A DNA stretch of 64,000 nt, from positions 6,944,001 to 7,008,000 of the forward strand of contig CM082576.2 in NCBI GenBank assembly GCA_040954595.2, written 5' to 3'. The translations under genes were made by a program, and so were the position numbers. This document shows, one piece after another, positions 1 through 18,911 of this stretch; the stretch's first letter is position 1; the number at the start of each line of letters is the position of its first letter. The notes beneath the pieces are model-generated. The model worked only from the letters and a program-made list of their open reading frames with translations. It made no database searches and was not told the DNA's origin. This DNA is from Balanoglossus misakiensis (taxonomy: Eukaryota; Hemichordata).

Positions 1-3000
1 CAGGGCTATTGAAGCCAAAAGGCAAACACACAACAAGAACCAAAAAACTTTAAACTATCAGAAAAGAATGCATTTTTCCATCATGTTTTACTACATACCA
101 GTAGAAAGTTTCTTTTCCTTGCTCATAAAACTTTTCAACTCTCCAACTGTTCTGTACCGAAAGTCAAATTTTATGAACTTACTGATAGGACTGCAGTGTA
201 TGAGGTTTTGTGAAAAACACATCTAAATACAAACCCTTTACAACCTCAAATAAGTACACACTACAGAAGTGTTTAAATTCTGAGCTATAGATATGACTGG
301 TACAGGGGAAAAAGCCCATATTCTTGGCAAATAATCAGCGTGTGTCAGTGAAGCTAGATAAATATATGTTAAAAGATGGCTCAATATACAGTCAGTCGTT
401 GCAATTTTTAGGACAAAATGTATACCAGTATGTACGTATACATGCCAGTGATAGTGTGCTTCATCCGTGTCATTTTAAAAGTGTGTGTCAGGTATGCCAC
501 CAAATTGTAAAAACAGACAATAACCCATAGTCAGGGTCAAGTGATAAAACAAATACCGGGCGGGTACTATTTGATCTGTTTACGAGTAGTTCAATGGCAA
601 ATGCATCAATTAGCAGAGTTGTTGTCATAGGCTGAAAGAAATATCCCACTAGATATTTCAAGATTTGAGGACAACTCCAATTTATCACACACACCCTAAT
701 CAACTAGTTTCACATTTATGTATATATGATCACAAAATACACGAGAAATGACTTACGTTTAAATCAGACTTGTACCAAATCTACATGATGTCAGTCATAT
801 ATGTGCCTCAGTATTACAGCAGATGGCACCAGTCAGTGGCTGAGCTTTTGATTTATGCAAATGTCATAAGCTGTTTTATATAGAATTTGACCACAGAGCT
901 GTATTTCTTTTAACAATTATTATGCTAATATTAGTGATAATGGATTAGACTTAACTGTCATTGTGGCTGTATTTGTTGTTTTTCAGTGTGAGAATTTTGC
1001 TGGTAATAGAGTGAGTATATTCTGTTGTTGATTAGCATAAAAAGAAACATACCTACTACATACAAAATGTCTTTGAATTGTTAATTTTAACTCAATATTG
1101 AAACATTTAGCAACGCATAATTTAAAGAGCAGTTACCCTTTGCCTGCTTGAAACATGTTGTGCAAACCATAATTTCTGTAATTCACATAAATGCGTAACC
1201 TTTACGAGGAAATATGCTCCTTTGCTTAAATTATTCAAATCACACAATCTGAAATACTCAACACACTGGCTTTTTAGGTCAATTTTCTTCCATTATAACT
1301 CTGAAATCTGAAATGGGACACTGGGCTGATGTGTCCCACAGCAGCCATGCATGGTGAATGCATAATGAAGGTTAATTTCCTGTAATTTTTGCCAGCCACA
1401 AAAAGGAGAGTAAAAAATTTAATATCGCTCTGCCGATGCTGACTTCTTAGTATTCTGGGTGGACGCTGTCTGTCAGACAGAGAAGACGTGCATTTGGAGC
1501 AGGACGTAGTTTAGCCAATAAATTCTACTTTGGTGACATAGATGTTTAACGTTCCTGTTTCCATAGCAACATATTCAGAATTAATTCCACATTTGTTAGG
1601 GTAGGATGACAACAGAACCGGTGTAGTGTTAAATGGAAAGAAATGCCATGAAAGGGCCCACAAAAAAGTGGACATTTGGTAATGAAGTGCGCACAGAGAG
1701 TATTATTTTAAGAGTTCTTACACCCGCCTCCAATTTAGCCATACATATATGAACAGCATATATAAACCCAGAGCTCTTATAAATCTGCTTTCATGCATGC
1801 AGATATGGAGAGTGTTTGGATGGAATGACCTGAAAATATTACGCTCTGTTTGAAGTAGGTGTCACAGCAATGACAGAATTAACTGGAGTGACATTTGGGT
1901 CAGTATATCCCTGGGAGGCCCCCTGATTTCCCAGGGTGCTTTGCTACTATGATGTCGGCCAGGTGTGCTATGATACCGTTTCCAAGCGATGCCAATTTTT
2001 TTTTCTATCAGCCATGTTCTACTGTGAACTCCAAAATCTAACACTTTCATTTCAAGATTATAAATGATTCAAATGCTGACATTAACATTATGATGCTGGT
2101 TTTATATTTTTTCCCCTTCTGAATGCTTGCTGCCACACAGGAAGGCAGTCTACAGAATTCATTATTTTCTATTGATTTCTTCAAATGTCAATACGTGAAC
2201 TGCTAAAATGCTTTGTGTGTATAATTCCTCAATGGAGTGGAGGTGTACACAGGCGTTTCTGCAACACACAGTGAATAAAAAAAGCGGTCTTTTCTCAGTG
2301 AGGAGGCATAGGGCAATGGTGCTACGTACTGTAGGGCTGAAATAATACAAAGATCATCTGAATAAAAAAAAATTATTTCAAGAACACTGGATCAGACAGA
2401 AGACATTACATTAATTTTGTATTTATAATTTCTTGTGAAGAAAAATGTGCTGCTACAATAACGATTTTAAAGACATGTTTACCACTACAGACTGGTATTT
2501 TTAAGGTTTTCTTTTCAATCTACTGACATGGAACCCTATACAGTTGCTCACGTCTGAAGCCAAGCAATTGAATGAACCAAAAACATAATTTTCTGAAGAA
2601 TCTGATATTGTGAGCTGTTTATGTTTTTAATGAATTTGTGAGAAATACCCAGAAAAGCAACACAGACTACACTGAACTCAAGGCACATTCATTTTACTGA
2701 TCAATTGTTATATTTGAACTGACAGGCACCATTTGACAGGAAATTTATAATGAAATTAATAATTTTTGATTTATTATAAATAGCATAGATGACTGCTGTA
2801 AAGAAAATACACAGATATACACACAGATTGAATATAAAAGCAGCTGGTAATAATAGATCACACACAGAAATATGAATAGGTTATAGAAAATAGATTACTA
2901 GAATGTGCTTTGTTTAGAAAATTTCACTTAATTGCCTAGTTGAGCCATTATTGCACAATGGTCTAGTATGGACATATTTTTGCACACTGAAGTAAAAATG

Positions 3001-4900
3001 TTTGTTCAAGTATATCTGAGAAGATGTAAAATTACATTTAACCTCAACTCAAAGAATTTGCCTTTTGAGTTTTAAAAAAAAATCCAGTGAGCTTAGGTAA
3101 GTAATTTCGCTAAACACTCACCTATTTTCAGCTGAAGTGTGTTTCCCGTGGTGACAACGCCTTACCAGCACAATCGTGAATTCATTCGAGGGGGGTTACA
3201 GCATTTAAGAAAAAGAGAAAGCGGGGAATCTCCTGGATGTGTGTGGACGCGCAGTCAAAAGTAGCACCACGGAGCAGAAACACCCCCAAGACCCTGCAAT
3301 ATTCACAGATCACCAAGTAAATACATTACCTTGGAACATTCCATTCGCTCGCGGAGGTCAACAGCGGCCGTGCGTGTAAGTCAGCACGCTGGCCAGCCCA
3401 CAATGGAATCTGCTATCTTGGTTTTCAATTATCTAAAGTGCTGCCCGGCCAGACACATTTTAAAAATTTGGGATTTTTATGCCAGTGGTGAGATAGGGAA
3501 AATATTTGAAGGCTGCCGGTATATCAGTGAATTAGCACGTGGAGCGAACCACATCCAATTACGGGAAATGTTGAAATGATGGAAATTCAATAATCTGTAA
3601 ATGATATTTGCATAACACTGATATATGCATCTCACTAGTCATAAGTAGCTTTAAATACAACAAAATATAATAATTAATATAACATGCGAAATGGTGTTTA
3701 AAAATGCATTTGTGCTTTTCTGAACTGTGTATTAAAAGAAAACTACATGTTGTAACAATCATTAATTTTTTTCATATCACCCGGCAAGGACATCCATGTG
3801 ATTCTGTCCTCACTAATGGTGTAAACTACCAAATAACGGTATAGAAGAAAAAACTTGCATTGACAGATGGGCTGTTCTATTATTAACCAAGGGGTGAAGG
3901 AGTGGGCGTACTGCAAGAGAAAAAATCAATATCGTAGTGAGTGGTATGCAAACGTGTACATAAAGCTACTATGTGAAGTCAATATTGCAAGCAGCCATCA
4001 GCCATGATTTATGGCTATACACAAATTTTGACCTACCGACTCTGTCGTTGTGGGTTTTGATAAGTCAACATTATGATTACATGCTAGTACATGTACTTTT
4101 AGTGGGTCTCATGATTTTAAAAGGCAAATTTGAAATACAATAGAATGAGTACATGCCAGGTTTATTATATCTGATATACATGGTTTTATAACAAAATACT
4201 GATGCAAGGTTACATTCATAGTGTAGATTTCTGGAGATGATGCTGAACTTTACTTTTTCAAATTGCACTTCATCTTCTTAAAAAAAACAGTACAATTATT
4301 TGTTGTTTACCCGTGTCACATTACCCTTTTGTGGAATTGAAACTCAATAGTTTCCCTTGATTGGTAAATTTTGCTTTCTTCACGATGCATACAGTGGGCA
4401 CAGGTGAAGTAGGCGTTTTTTGTTGTTGTTTTTTTGGGGGGGAAACAAACAAATAGACAAACAAACAAATAGATAAACAAACTAATAAGTAGAAGGGTAA
4501 ACACACACCAATTACGAAAAAATGTGTTGTGAAACTGCAAACTTGCCAATACAAACAATAGTTAATAAGGTTGGAAAGAACATTTTCATCGGGAAAATAA
4601 GGAGATGCGAAATGTCAGAGGGAATATGTTTCTCACAATAGCAAATAGATGCATCCATCTTTAATATTAATTAACATTTTTCTGGGTAATAACACCGACT
4701 CACCGATTTTTATCAACTTTAAAATATCAAATTAAGCATCAATAAATATGTATCAATAAATACTTACATCTTTGCAGAGACTAGCATATCTAGTTGGATA
4801 TATTCGTCTCCAATAGAAGAATTAAAAGCTTTATGCCAATATTCTAATTTCCCGCAATATATATGAACTAAGGCGTGACCTAATGTTGACCTTTATTTAG
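1..4900. other. Long non-coding stretch, no supported gene
   Basis: AT-rich DNA with only short open frames (under about 85 codons) that have neither family resemblance nor consistent splice sites. A more GC- and CpG-rich patch at about 3120-3420 contains donor-like sites on both strands and could be a promoter or an untranslated first exon of a gene outside the window, but I cannot prove that. A short A/C-rich simple repeat (AAAC/AAATAG type) lies at 4441-4491. Confidence 0.5.
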
Positions 4901-4916
4901 GACGGCTTTGTGTGCG

Positions 4917-4926
4917 TGCGCATGCG
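4917..4926. promoter_or_regulatory. NRF1-type palindromic site upstream of MRPL14
   Basis: The sequence TGCGCATGCG is a perfect core of the NRF1 consensus. It lies in a locally CpG-rich patch about 490 bp upstream of the MRPL14 start codon. NRF1 is known to drive many nuclear genes for mitochondrial translation and respiration in animals, so the position makes sense. Binding here is inferred. Confidence 0.45.
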
Positions 4927-5416
4927 TAAAAAATTTTACGCTTCGCGATTCCAATGAAAGAATGATCTTGATTGGGTAGCATTTACATGAATAAGCCAAT
5001 CGATACATAGCTTAGAACCAACCATATTAAAATGGCAGACGGCCACCATGTGTAAAACCTGGCTCTGGGCTGCATCTGCTGAATGAAATAGCCAGAAAGA
5101 ACGTAAAACAAGCAGAAATTGACGCTGACATCGATATACGGTAAGAATGTCTGGACCTTCACTGGTCCTCACCAGCTAGTAGCACGGCAGCAATGCCAAT
5201 ACGATCGTATCCATACCAAGTACATCTCACTATCGCCTTCTGTGGAAAATATGTAGTTTAATAGCGTCAACGATGTATTGCAAGCTTTCTGTGTGTATTC
5301 AGGCCAAGAATATAGCGTTGATGACTTGTTCCATTCAATGATGCACGCGCCATGTATCAGGGACGGAATGGCATGTGGTAATTTCTCCATCTTTTATTCT
5401 CAGTCACATTACAGAA

Positions 5417-6123
5417 ATGACTCTGCTGGGTAATCTTTGCAGGAATCTAGTGAAGTCATGTATTCCTCTGCAGACACAGCAAAGTTGTCAGTTTAGGTAA
5501 GTTGTCAGTGATGGGATCAGTTTCACATGTACAAGTTACATATTAGATGAGTGGGGATGTATTATTACCCCTGTAAATGAGCAAGACACAGACAACATTA
5601 TTGCGACTTTGCACATCATTACCCATCTTGAATGTGTCATAGCAGTAGAACTGTTGCAGATCAAACAGGTCTTCATCACTTGTACTGACTGTAGTTTGGA
5701 TTTGTGTTGATCACCTGACATCTGCATGGTTCCATAAACGTTGATCTACTCTTCTCCAGCACCTCCAATCCGAGAAGCGCCATCATCTTGCTGAGTCGTC
5801 TGCGCGTGGTGGACAACAGCGCACTGGGCGCAGCGTCCAGGTACAAGCCACCCAGGTGCATACATGTGTACAACAAACAGCGAGTGGGCAAAGTTGGAGA
5901 CAAAGTGCTGATCGCCATCAAGGGACAGAAAAAGAAAGCTCTGATTGTCGGCACCAAGATGCCCGGGGCAAGAAACATGCCCAAGTTTGACACCAACAAC
6001 ATCATTCTCCTGGAGGAGAGCGGCAACCCCACCGGGTCCAGGATTACTGTGCCGATACCGTCACACCTCAGACAGAGACAGGACTTATCCAAAGTATTTG
6101 CTATAGCAAGTAAATTTGTTTGA
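5417..6123 (+). CDS. MRPL14: Mitochondrial large ribosomal subunit protein uL14m (MRPL14)
   Basis: Component of the mitochondrial 39S ribosomal subunit (uL14 family), which sits near the subunit interface. Two exons: 5417-5496 and 5760-6123, joined in phase 2 (AG + C makes Ser), giving 147 codons plus stop; the vertebrate protein is about 145 residues. Exon 1 starts at an ATG in a short frame that encodes a basic, hydroxylated, acid-free leader typical of a mitochondrial import signal ([14 protein letters not shown]...). Exon 2 carries the family body: [18 protein letters not shown], a VGKVGD stretch, the signature [13 protein letters not shown], and the C-terminal PIPSHLR and VFAIASKFV blocks. 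The downstream exon is very secure. The leader exon is inferred from a consensus GTAAGT donor, a CAG acceptor and matching phase. A polyadenylation signal follows at 6453. Confidence 0.93.
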
Positions 6124-7028
6124 CGTATGACTGAGTGGTATACCGGTGATGTTCCATGTGATTTGTGCTTTTAAAATATGCTCACTGGGGAAGACTGAAG
6201 TGGGTGTTTTGTAAAATTGTTCTAGGAATACTAAGCAATTTTACAAATTTTCACGAAGTTTCAACTAATTATGCCGTGTGCATGATAAGTAGCTCATCAT
6301 TTATCGTGTCTTCATAATTTACACCAGGTTTGAAATCAGAATGTGTAGGGTTGTGAGAACCATGTCATGCATAACACGGCGTTCAGTGGTTGAGGAAAGT
6401 TTATGACTCTTTTGTTGCAGAGGTACACTGTGTGGATTCATGTATCTTTTAAAATAAAATTTTGCACCAAGTTGTTGCCGTGGAAACTGTTGACTGGTTG
6501 TACCATAATGACTGACAACCCCCTGTGTGACTGACAAGTTTGTGTGGCACAGCGAGATCAGTCCAAAGTCGACTCCGAGGAGACCAAGATGTTTGGTTTT
6601 GCACTAGCTGGCATTTCATTTACAGTTGTTGGCTTCTATCTGTGTAGTGATGCATTCCCAGTTTGTTCAGTATCACAGTAGACACACACTGACTAGCCAT
6701 GAGGGTAGCATATGTATGTGTCGCACCCCCACCCCATCTATATATATTGGTGAAAGTGGAGGAATAGGACCGAGACAATTTATAATTCAAATAGACAATG
6801 TGTTTATTGATATACAAAATTGTACAAAAATGAACACAGCAGTAAACGTGTGGTTGTGACTGATATCTTTAATATGACAAAATACCCGTTTATTACTGTG
6901 GTATTTCTGTAAAACGGTCTGATTAGGATTTTTTTTAACATTGGAATGATATTGCGGACGGAGTAGGCTTAGATGCCACCACCCTGACGCAGTACAAGGT
7001 GGAATCTGTCTCATCCATATGTACTTTC
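6124..7028. other. Convergent intergenic region between MRPL14 and the GPR176-like gene
   Basis: Both flanking genes end into this interval, so it should hold two 3' UTRs. I see no coding exon. Confidence 0.5.
6453..6458 (+). terminator. Poly(A) signal candidate for MRPL14
   Basis: AATAAA about 330 bp after the MRPL14 stop codon, on the same strand. It is the first canonical hexamer I see there. Confidence 0.4.
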
Positions 7029-12218
<5,190 letters not shown>

Positions 12219-15200
12219 GATCGGCGTTAGCTGCTGCAATGATCGGAGTCCTCTCCTAAGACACCGGGAGAATGAACAATACTGTGATAGTCTCGGTTTA
12301 AAGGCACAGAATCAAAGTAAAATATTGCTACGGGGATTTGTGCTCGTGCCGGTAATTGTTATAATCACGGCGTGGAACTGGCCGTCGACGCCAACTCACG
12401 GTGTTCTCTCCGTGATCCCTGAACGTTGCCGCTGATACCGACCTGCCTCGTCGATCACCTACAAACACATGATGCTTTCCTACCTTGACAGTGGCGGTTT
12501 CTGTTTATCTCTTCTATAGTGTGTCGCTTTTGACAGCGATGAAAGTGATATATGCTCATGACAATCAGTATTGAAGTAGGATAATTCTCTGGTCAGCTAG
12601 CTGATGAACCACCTGCGAACACGGAGAGCAAGCAGCGCAGAGAAGGGGATGTGTCGGCAACCGATGCAGACGCCGTTTACGCGGCTGGCGGTGCATCAAG
12701 TGATTTCTACCGTGTAACATAACACATCATCCAACCGAGCCTCCTACATAATTTCTCCTCTATGCGATGAAACGAGGACACCACTTTTCCCCATCAGCTG
12801 CACGTTCCGCCTGTTTGTTGTCGACAATCTTGAGCTCTACTGTGCGAGATGCGGCGGTTGTCGCTGGCAAGTCGGTTTCACGACGAACAAAAAACCAAAG
12901 GCGGGGACGGACATTCGGAGAACAGAACTTGAAATTACTGACAGACTTTTCGATGTTCCGCGATTTCTTCACCACCTCCGTACTTCTCTCTGATGGAGCA
13001 AATCTTTCAGGCTGGCTCTGAGACGGCAGCGTACAATGTTTTTAACAGTCGTCTGGGCTGTAAGGACATTGTGCGCACGCGCACAGGTGCTCTCTCTTTG
13101 GTGTTATGTAGATTGTCTGTGGATTTCCCGAGATATATCTTCCATGTGTATTATTTATGCAACATGAATTGCTATTCATGTGTTTGTTCGATTAAGTTGC
13201 CTTGTCGAGCTGCCCCGATTCGTGATCATTCTCCAAGTGTTTTTTTTTTTTTCAATTAGGCCTGTAGGTCCTAAAATTTATAGCAATCAACAACAGTTCC
13301 TTTGGCGATCTCATTCAAAGAAGTCGGAAAGTCATTTTTTTCTCTCGCTGTGTTAATAAACAGACGGAAGATCTGACTTTTCAATATGTTTTTGCATTTC
13401 ACGTAGCCACCGACTCGTGACACTTAGCGTATATTCAGATTGATTTCCCTCTATCACAAAGCGACAGAAGGGCTGTGATAGAAGTGTAATCGAATGATTT
13501 CAAAATTCTGTACAGTCATAGCCAGTCCATTTAAACGTTTCAAAACCCAAACCACGCCATCCCACCCCAGAAATATTAAATATCAGTTCAAAATAACGGA
13601 CACAACGTCATAAGTATGCGCGTTCCGACATCAACCTTACTGATTATGAACGACATCGTACCAGTTGATTGTTAATATGTGGTATCCCTAGTTGCTGTTT
13701 TTTGTTAGGTTGTGGTTTGTTAGTTTTATTGGGTTTGCATGCAATCGCAAGGAAATGTCGCATTTACGTATATAGTGTATTGTACCTGTATGTTTTATTC
13801 GTAGAATCTGAACATCATTTTGGGAATCCACCGCATACGGGAATTCATGTATTAGACTTCCTGTTTAGAAACAACATGAAAATTTACTCGTCAGTTTAAA
13901 TGCAGACCTAAGGTTCACGTTTCTGTTTGCTGTACGAACAGACAACAAAAAGCCTAAGTGCCCTATGATCCCCGATCACTTTCTTACAGACACAAAGTCT
14001 GGTTTTCATAATGGAGTACTCGTCAACAGGCAACTGAAGTGACTAGTCAAGGGTTCAAAGAAGCATTACTGTAGGTCATTACATTGCGATTTGAACGTGT
14101 TTCATTGCCTATTGTCTGTTCGCCGACGCGTCATCACCTGTTTTGCAATTTGACTGTTAGAGTCTGGGTTCATCACTGACTACGATAACAACAAGTCCCG
14201 CGGCGTTAAGGGAACTCTTTAGATATTACAAGGCTCATGCGCTCGCATTCAATAGTCACGACCCGCCACTAAACGCCGACCTACCCCCGCCATTATTTTG
14301 TTGTTCGGCAAGAAATTATCCCTTTGATGACTGTTGCGTTGCTATGGACACGAGAATTTTGCTTTTCCCCTCACTATCCCCTATGAGTTCGTCGGTGGCT
14401 AATTCATGGTGTTCGACGCAATTTTCAGCGAGACCCCAAAGATCAAGGGTTACAGTATTTCGTTATTAGAATTAAATAGATAAATACCACAGCCTTGAAA
14501 TATTCGTTGATTCAGTAGATTTTCGGGGGGAAAGGCTCCATATTGCATGTAATAAAACGTTTACAATTGAGTATTGGCTGTGTTCGTGTTCTCAAGGTCC
14601 AAATAACGACCAAAAATGAATCGAATTTAATGAGAAGAAAAAAAAACATAAAAACATCCCCGCAACCAACATTTTCAAAACCATGAAAATGTTTTGGATC
14701 ATTCATGATAAAATTGAGTTTATAGGAGCCATGATATATTTGGAGAGGTCACGGCTTGTGATATCCCGTATGAAGATGCCTTTTTGATTCGCCTTGATTT
14801 GACCTTGTTTTTGAAAACACAATGATTGTTGTATGCCTCGATAATCGCCTTATGGTGTTCTAGCTTCTTATATTTATAAGTAAAACAGTAAATCCGATTT
14901 AGTGAATGGCATAGATACACAATGAGATGTCTTCTCTTATTTTTCAAAATATCATTTAACGACCGAGAAACCATAACAACAACGTAGTGATTTGGAATCT
15001 CCAGATTTTGCCGCACGGTGGCGCGCTTGCATCGGTTATGCAAATCGATGAGCATTTTCACCGAGGATTTCCAAATGTGGTGTATTTTCCACGGGAATAA
15101 TTGACCTCGTGATAGCAGCTCCATTCTAGACTCCTCCTTTACCGTCACTCCATCCCGCCGTGGTCGAGGGATGTCGCGATAGCAGCCGGGAGAACGATAC

Positions 15201-15269
15201 GGATTTTGCCAGCACAACCAACGGGCGTTCATAGACTGGGTGGCTCGACACTAGCGCTCAGGCGATGCG
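12219..15269. other. Intergenic region between divergent GPR176-like and TMEM72-like genes
   Basis: Head-to-head spacing of about 3 kb that must contain both promoters. The part next to the receptor (about 12.2-13.1 kb) is richer in GC and CpG and probably holds its 5' UTR and promoter. A 170-codon minus-strand frame at 14720-15232 has no recognisable domain and is probably chance. Confidence 0.5.
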
Positions 15270-18089
15270 ATGGCGGAGGGAAAATTAATCGCCGTCAGGA
15301 ATTGCCTATGGAAGTATCTGACCGGTGTTGTGCGTTTGTGGGGTTTGTTAACCGCCGTGTGTAAGTAGCATTCCTGTATAAAACATCTCATTAAAATCGA
15401 GGTAACGAAACGATTGCGTTGGATTTGTGCGAGTACAATCAGCCGTTGTCGGATTTACAAAATAAAACAGCGAAATTATTGACATTGCAGAGCATTTCAA
15501 TTGCAATGGAATTAGATTGCGACGTGGCAGTAATAACATAGCTCAACGCACCTGATATAAATGGTTGATCTTTGCACGATCCGCGTCTGATGAATATCAA
15601 TGATTTAATAATGGCGTTTGCAATATATGTAACATTGATTCCTATATTTGTGCACAATATTGTCGGATCGCCTTGTTTGGATTATTTTAACAGCTACCAG
15701 TTGATCTTAAAAAAAGAATATTTTACCGAATACATGTTTGCATTTCCCGACGGATCGCGGATAAGGTCAGTTCTATGACCCACGAACTATTAAACCAACC
15801 ATTCGCTAGCGCGCGTGTTGTACACACGAAGACAATATCACAACCCATTTTGAGGCTATTTCATTTGCAGTTCTCACCCCTCGCGATTCATAAAACAGGA
15901 AAGCTTTCTTTTCGCTGATATTCAAACGAGACAATAAACTGAGGCCATTTTTCTCTGAGTTGAGATTTTAGGTCAGGTTGTCGTACGGTATACAGTGGAA
16001 TATACGCATTTTATTGTGAATAGTAGCGTGATTAAAAATTGAAACCTGATCGAATAATAATGCTATTAGAAATCTACATGCTGAACGATTTCTTTCATAA
16101 TATATTCATTAAAGTTCAATGTGAATGACTAATAGTACAGTAAGGTTCTTCAGCATCGTGACAAGATTCAGGCAGTCGGGCAGAAATAGAAAAGGGAAAA
16201 CTAAAAAAATCCTTGAAACATAATCCCGTTGTCAATGAAATGCAGGGGGGAAATCGAACATGTGTGTATGAAACTAACAGCAGCAAATCTCACTGTTATC
16301 TATGACAAAAATCATTGACGTACATTTTGTCAAATGAACAAAATTGAATATGGCAATTGAGCCGGGTCGAATGACAAAGTTGAATTAACCATTTTCAACC
16401 GATATTTGTTTTCTGTTCCCAGGTCTTCTGGCAACAGGTATTACCTCATTCCGAGACAGACCTTTAGAAGTATGGATAGGCGTATATTACACGTGAGTAT
16501 ATTGAAGATCATCCGAACGATTTCTGCTAGGCCTGGATATTTTCTGACGTACACGATTTCGCATTGCGGAAATGAGAATTTGAAGCCAGGCAATTGTAGA
16601 AATTTGATTGGTTCGCAGACAGACTGCACTATTGTGCGTCACGATGACGTAGCGCCGGCCACGATGACGTAGCGCTTGTTTCAGGTTACGAGGTACACCA
16701 CACTACATTTCCTGGCGAAATGTCTATAATTGATAGACATCATTATTTTTCTCTTGTTCAGTACCCTATCAAATGACATAAGATTTTGAAATCCATTTCC
16801 GCATGAGAAAACTTACAAAGAATACCGTTTTATAGTGTGTGATTTGAGTTTTTATTATAATTCATGTTTTCACCATCAAGTCAGAGATCTTCCGTCGTCG
16901 CAAGTTATTTTACGTTAACGACCGTGAAAAGGGCGACCATACTTTTATATTGAATGCACATCCACACGGAACGAGATGCGCTCCTTTCGTCCAAAGGGTC
17001 TGGCCTTTTGAAGAACTCACCGTTTTCGATGTTGCCTATAGCAGTCTGTGGTTTTCAGTACGTGCAGCAATAAGCGGGAGAGACATAGTTTGAAATCGCC
17101 TTTCTCTGGTTTAAATATTTGATCCCAGCTCAACATGCTCAAGGTCACGTCTGATGTATCACCGGTTTTACTTTCAGAGTTGTTGGAATCTTAGTGGCCA
17201 TTCTAGAACTGGCGTTTATCTTCACTAAGTGCAAACTGTGCAGGTGAGAACTCCGATTGTTCCGTCACGATGCGGCCACAAAAAGAGTTTTACTCTAAGA
17301 ATAATAGCATGAATAGGGCAGCACCTATACTTTGCCTTGGTATGAAAAAGGGGAACCCATTCGTGCAATGTGACTCTGTCTGTCTGTCTGTCTGTCTCTG
17401 TTTTTACTTGTTTCTCTCGTCTTGAAGTTTGGTGGCTATGACTCTGGGGTACACTGACTAAAACGATTACTTTTCCAGGGAAGAGGGACTTTGCTGGCGT
17501 GCTATCGTTTGGTTCGACAACTGGAAAAAGGCGATTCTCTATATTTTGGTTTCTATTGTTTGTTTTGTGTTCCCGTTTGGTGTTCCACTGGGAATTCTAT
17601 CTGGTATGTAATTTTCGAATTATTTTTTTTACTTTGAGGTCTCCGCGATGATCATAAAACATAATTATATAGTAAGTCATTTATCTGTTCAGTGTAAGCT
17701 CTTTCCGAGTGGAGTGTTATCTCAAAATACCGTTCTGGTACGTTAAAAGAAGCTGGGCAGAAATTGTCGACACGTTTTACTGAATACTTTGCACGGACTG
17801 CTCCTATCACCACAGACGTGTTCGTTCAATAGAGTTGTGAATCTTCGACAGGTGCTGCGAGAGTTCAAAAGAAAGATCCGCCTGTTGTTACGTTGTCACT
17901 GTATTATTAGTGTGCTTATTCGGTCCCTTCTCTACCTTCTCAGGGTGCATGTTGTTGGTGGCCGCGTTGATGTATTCTGTCAAAACTTGCAAGCCTTCCG
18001 ATGAAGAAGAGGAGAGGCAGCAGCTGTCTGAAGAATACGATGTACTCAGAAATGCGCCCCCACAGCCCACTAGCCAGAATGGACATTGA
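15270..18089 (+). CDS. TMEM72: TMEM72-like four-span membrane protein
   Basis: Five short exons with consistent phases: 15270-15360, 16423-16492, 17178-17243, 17479-17603 and 17944-18089. They encode about 165 residues. None is flagged by a long open frame, so the gene is easily missed. The predicted protein has four hydrophobic segments: one ending exon 1 (LWGLLTAVCLLATG), one in exon 3 (VVGILVAILELAFIF), one in exon 4 (ILYILVSIVCFVFPFG) and one in exon 5 (GCMLLVAALMYSV). An acidic, Gln-rich cytosolic tail ends in SQNGH. The order of segments, a W..C/F..W block before TM3, and a Gly-Cys/Ser-Met-Leu start to TM4 match vertebrate TMEM72 as I remember it. The vertebrate tail is longer. Function is unknown. 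The stop codon is only 50 bp before the left direct repeat of the large foldback element, so that repeat probably forms the 3' UTR. Confidence 0.72.
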
Positions 18090-18138
18090 TCGGTTACCTC
18101 AGTCAACGAGGGACGGTGAAGGAGGGGGATTTCCCCCT

Positions 18139-18911
18139 CAGTCCATTGCCCCATGCTACAACCGGGTGGGGGTATACGGTTGGGAAACAAAGTTTGCATG
18201 TGGTTTAATAGGGTCATAGTTCTAGTGATTAGACCTATATCAGTTCGATCAAATTTTCTGTCTGGTATGTGGGCGATGGATTTTGTGGCGATTTTTTTGC
18301 AAATTTCATAGATTTGTCTCGCCTAAAGGAGAAATGTTCTGTCAAAAATGACAGACGCGACATCCGAAACTTATCTTTTGAAAATAATCGTCGATATGTC
18401 TATACACGATATTTGTATGTCAACTAGCATATGTTTTGGTTTATTTCTATAGTAACCTTTCGTAAAGTTTGAAATTGAAATTTGATTTGACTACTCAGCA
18501 TTGGCGGCGAATCATCTCAAATAGTGTTTTGAGGAAAAGTTATTGGTCACAAATTTACTTGACTTCTGACATCAAAGTCAAATTTCAAACTACTACATTC
18601 CACCTGAAAATCATCATGTCTGTTGAACAGTCGGACTTTCTGATAATCGAAAAAAATGATGAAATGCTAGTTATGGTCCGACCAAACGAAATCCGAAGGT
18701 GGTATGAACGGGTTCATATTAATGCTGATCTGTGTACTTACAAGTTGCCTTTGTAAAATAAAGAGTCCGTAGCAAAACTAACGCTGCATGCCCTGTTATA
18801 AGTTACGTGTACGAGTGTGTGTGGTAGTAGAGAATGCTGTTGGACGTGAGGGGCTTGCATACAGTATACTGCTCCGCGAGAAATGACGGTCTGACTTGAG
18901 TTCCGTGATTT
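18139..18911 (+). repeat. Left copy of the direct repeat flanking the foldback element
   Basis: About 770 bp that recur in the same orientation at 41666-42494. Landmarks shared by both copies are CAGTCCATTG at the start, TATACGGTTGGGAAACAAAG, the block around GTGGGCGATGG, and TTCCGTGATTT at the end. Differences are mostly small indels; a 33-bp stretch after TTTTCTGTCTGGT is present only in the right copy. This copy follows the TMEM72-like stop and contains its likely poly(A) signal, so it is probably the ancestral one. Confidence 0.88.
18757..18762 (+). terminator. Poly(A) signal candidate for the TMEM72-like gene
   Basis: AATAAA about 670 bp after the stop codon, inside the left direct repeat. 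The same hexamer is kept in the right copy at 42339-42344, where no coding region precedes it. Confidence 0.4.

Noticed and set aside
3331-3579. 82-codon plus-strand frame in the CpG-rich patch
   Set aside because: It does not resemble any family and the start codon is not ATG. Possibly untranslated exon or promoter sequence only.
5676-6092. 138-codon minus-strand frame
   Set aside because: Antisense shadow of MRPL14.
14720-15232. 170-codon minus-strand open frame
   Set aside because: No recognisable domain or splice partner, composition like the surrounding intergenic DNA, and located where promoters are expected. Probably chance.
16640-16676. Duplicated CACGATGACGTAGCGC in TMEM72-like intron 2
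   Set aside because: Two copies of a 16-bp CRE-like motif in tandem; too small to separate from chance local duplication.
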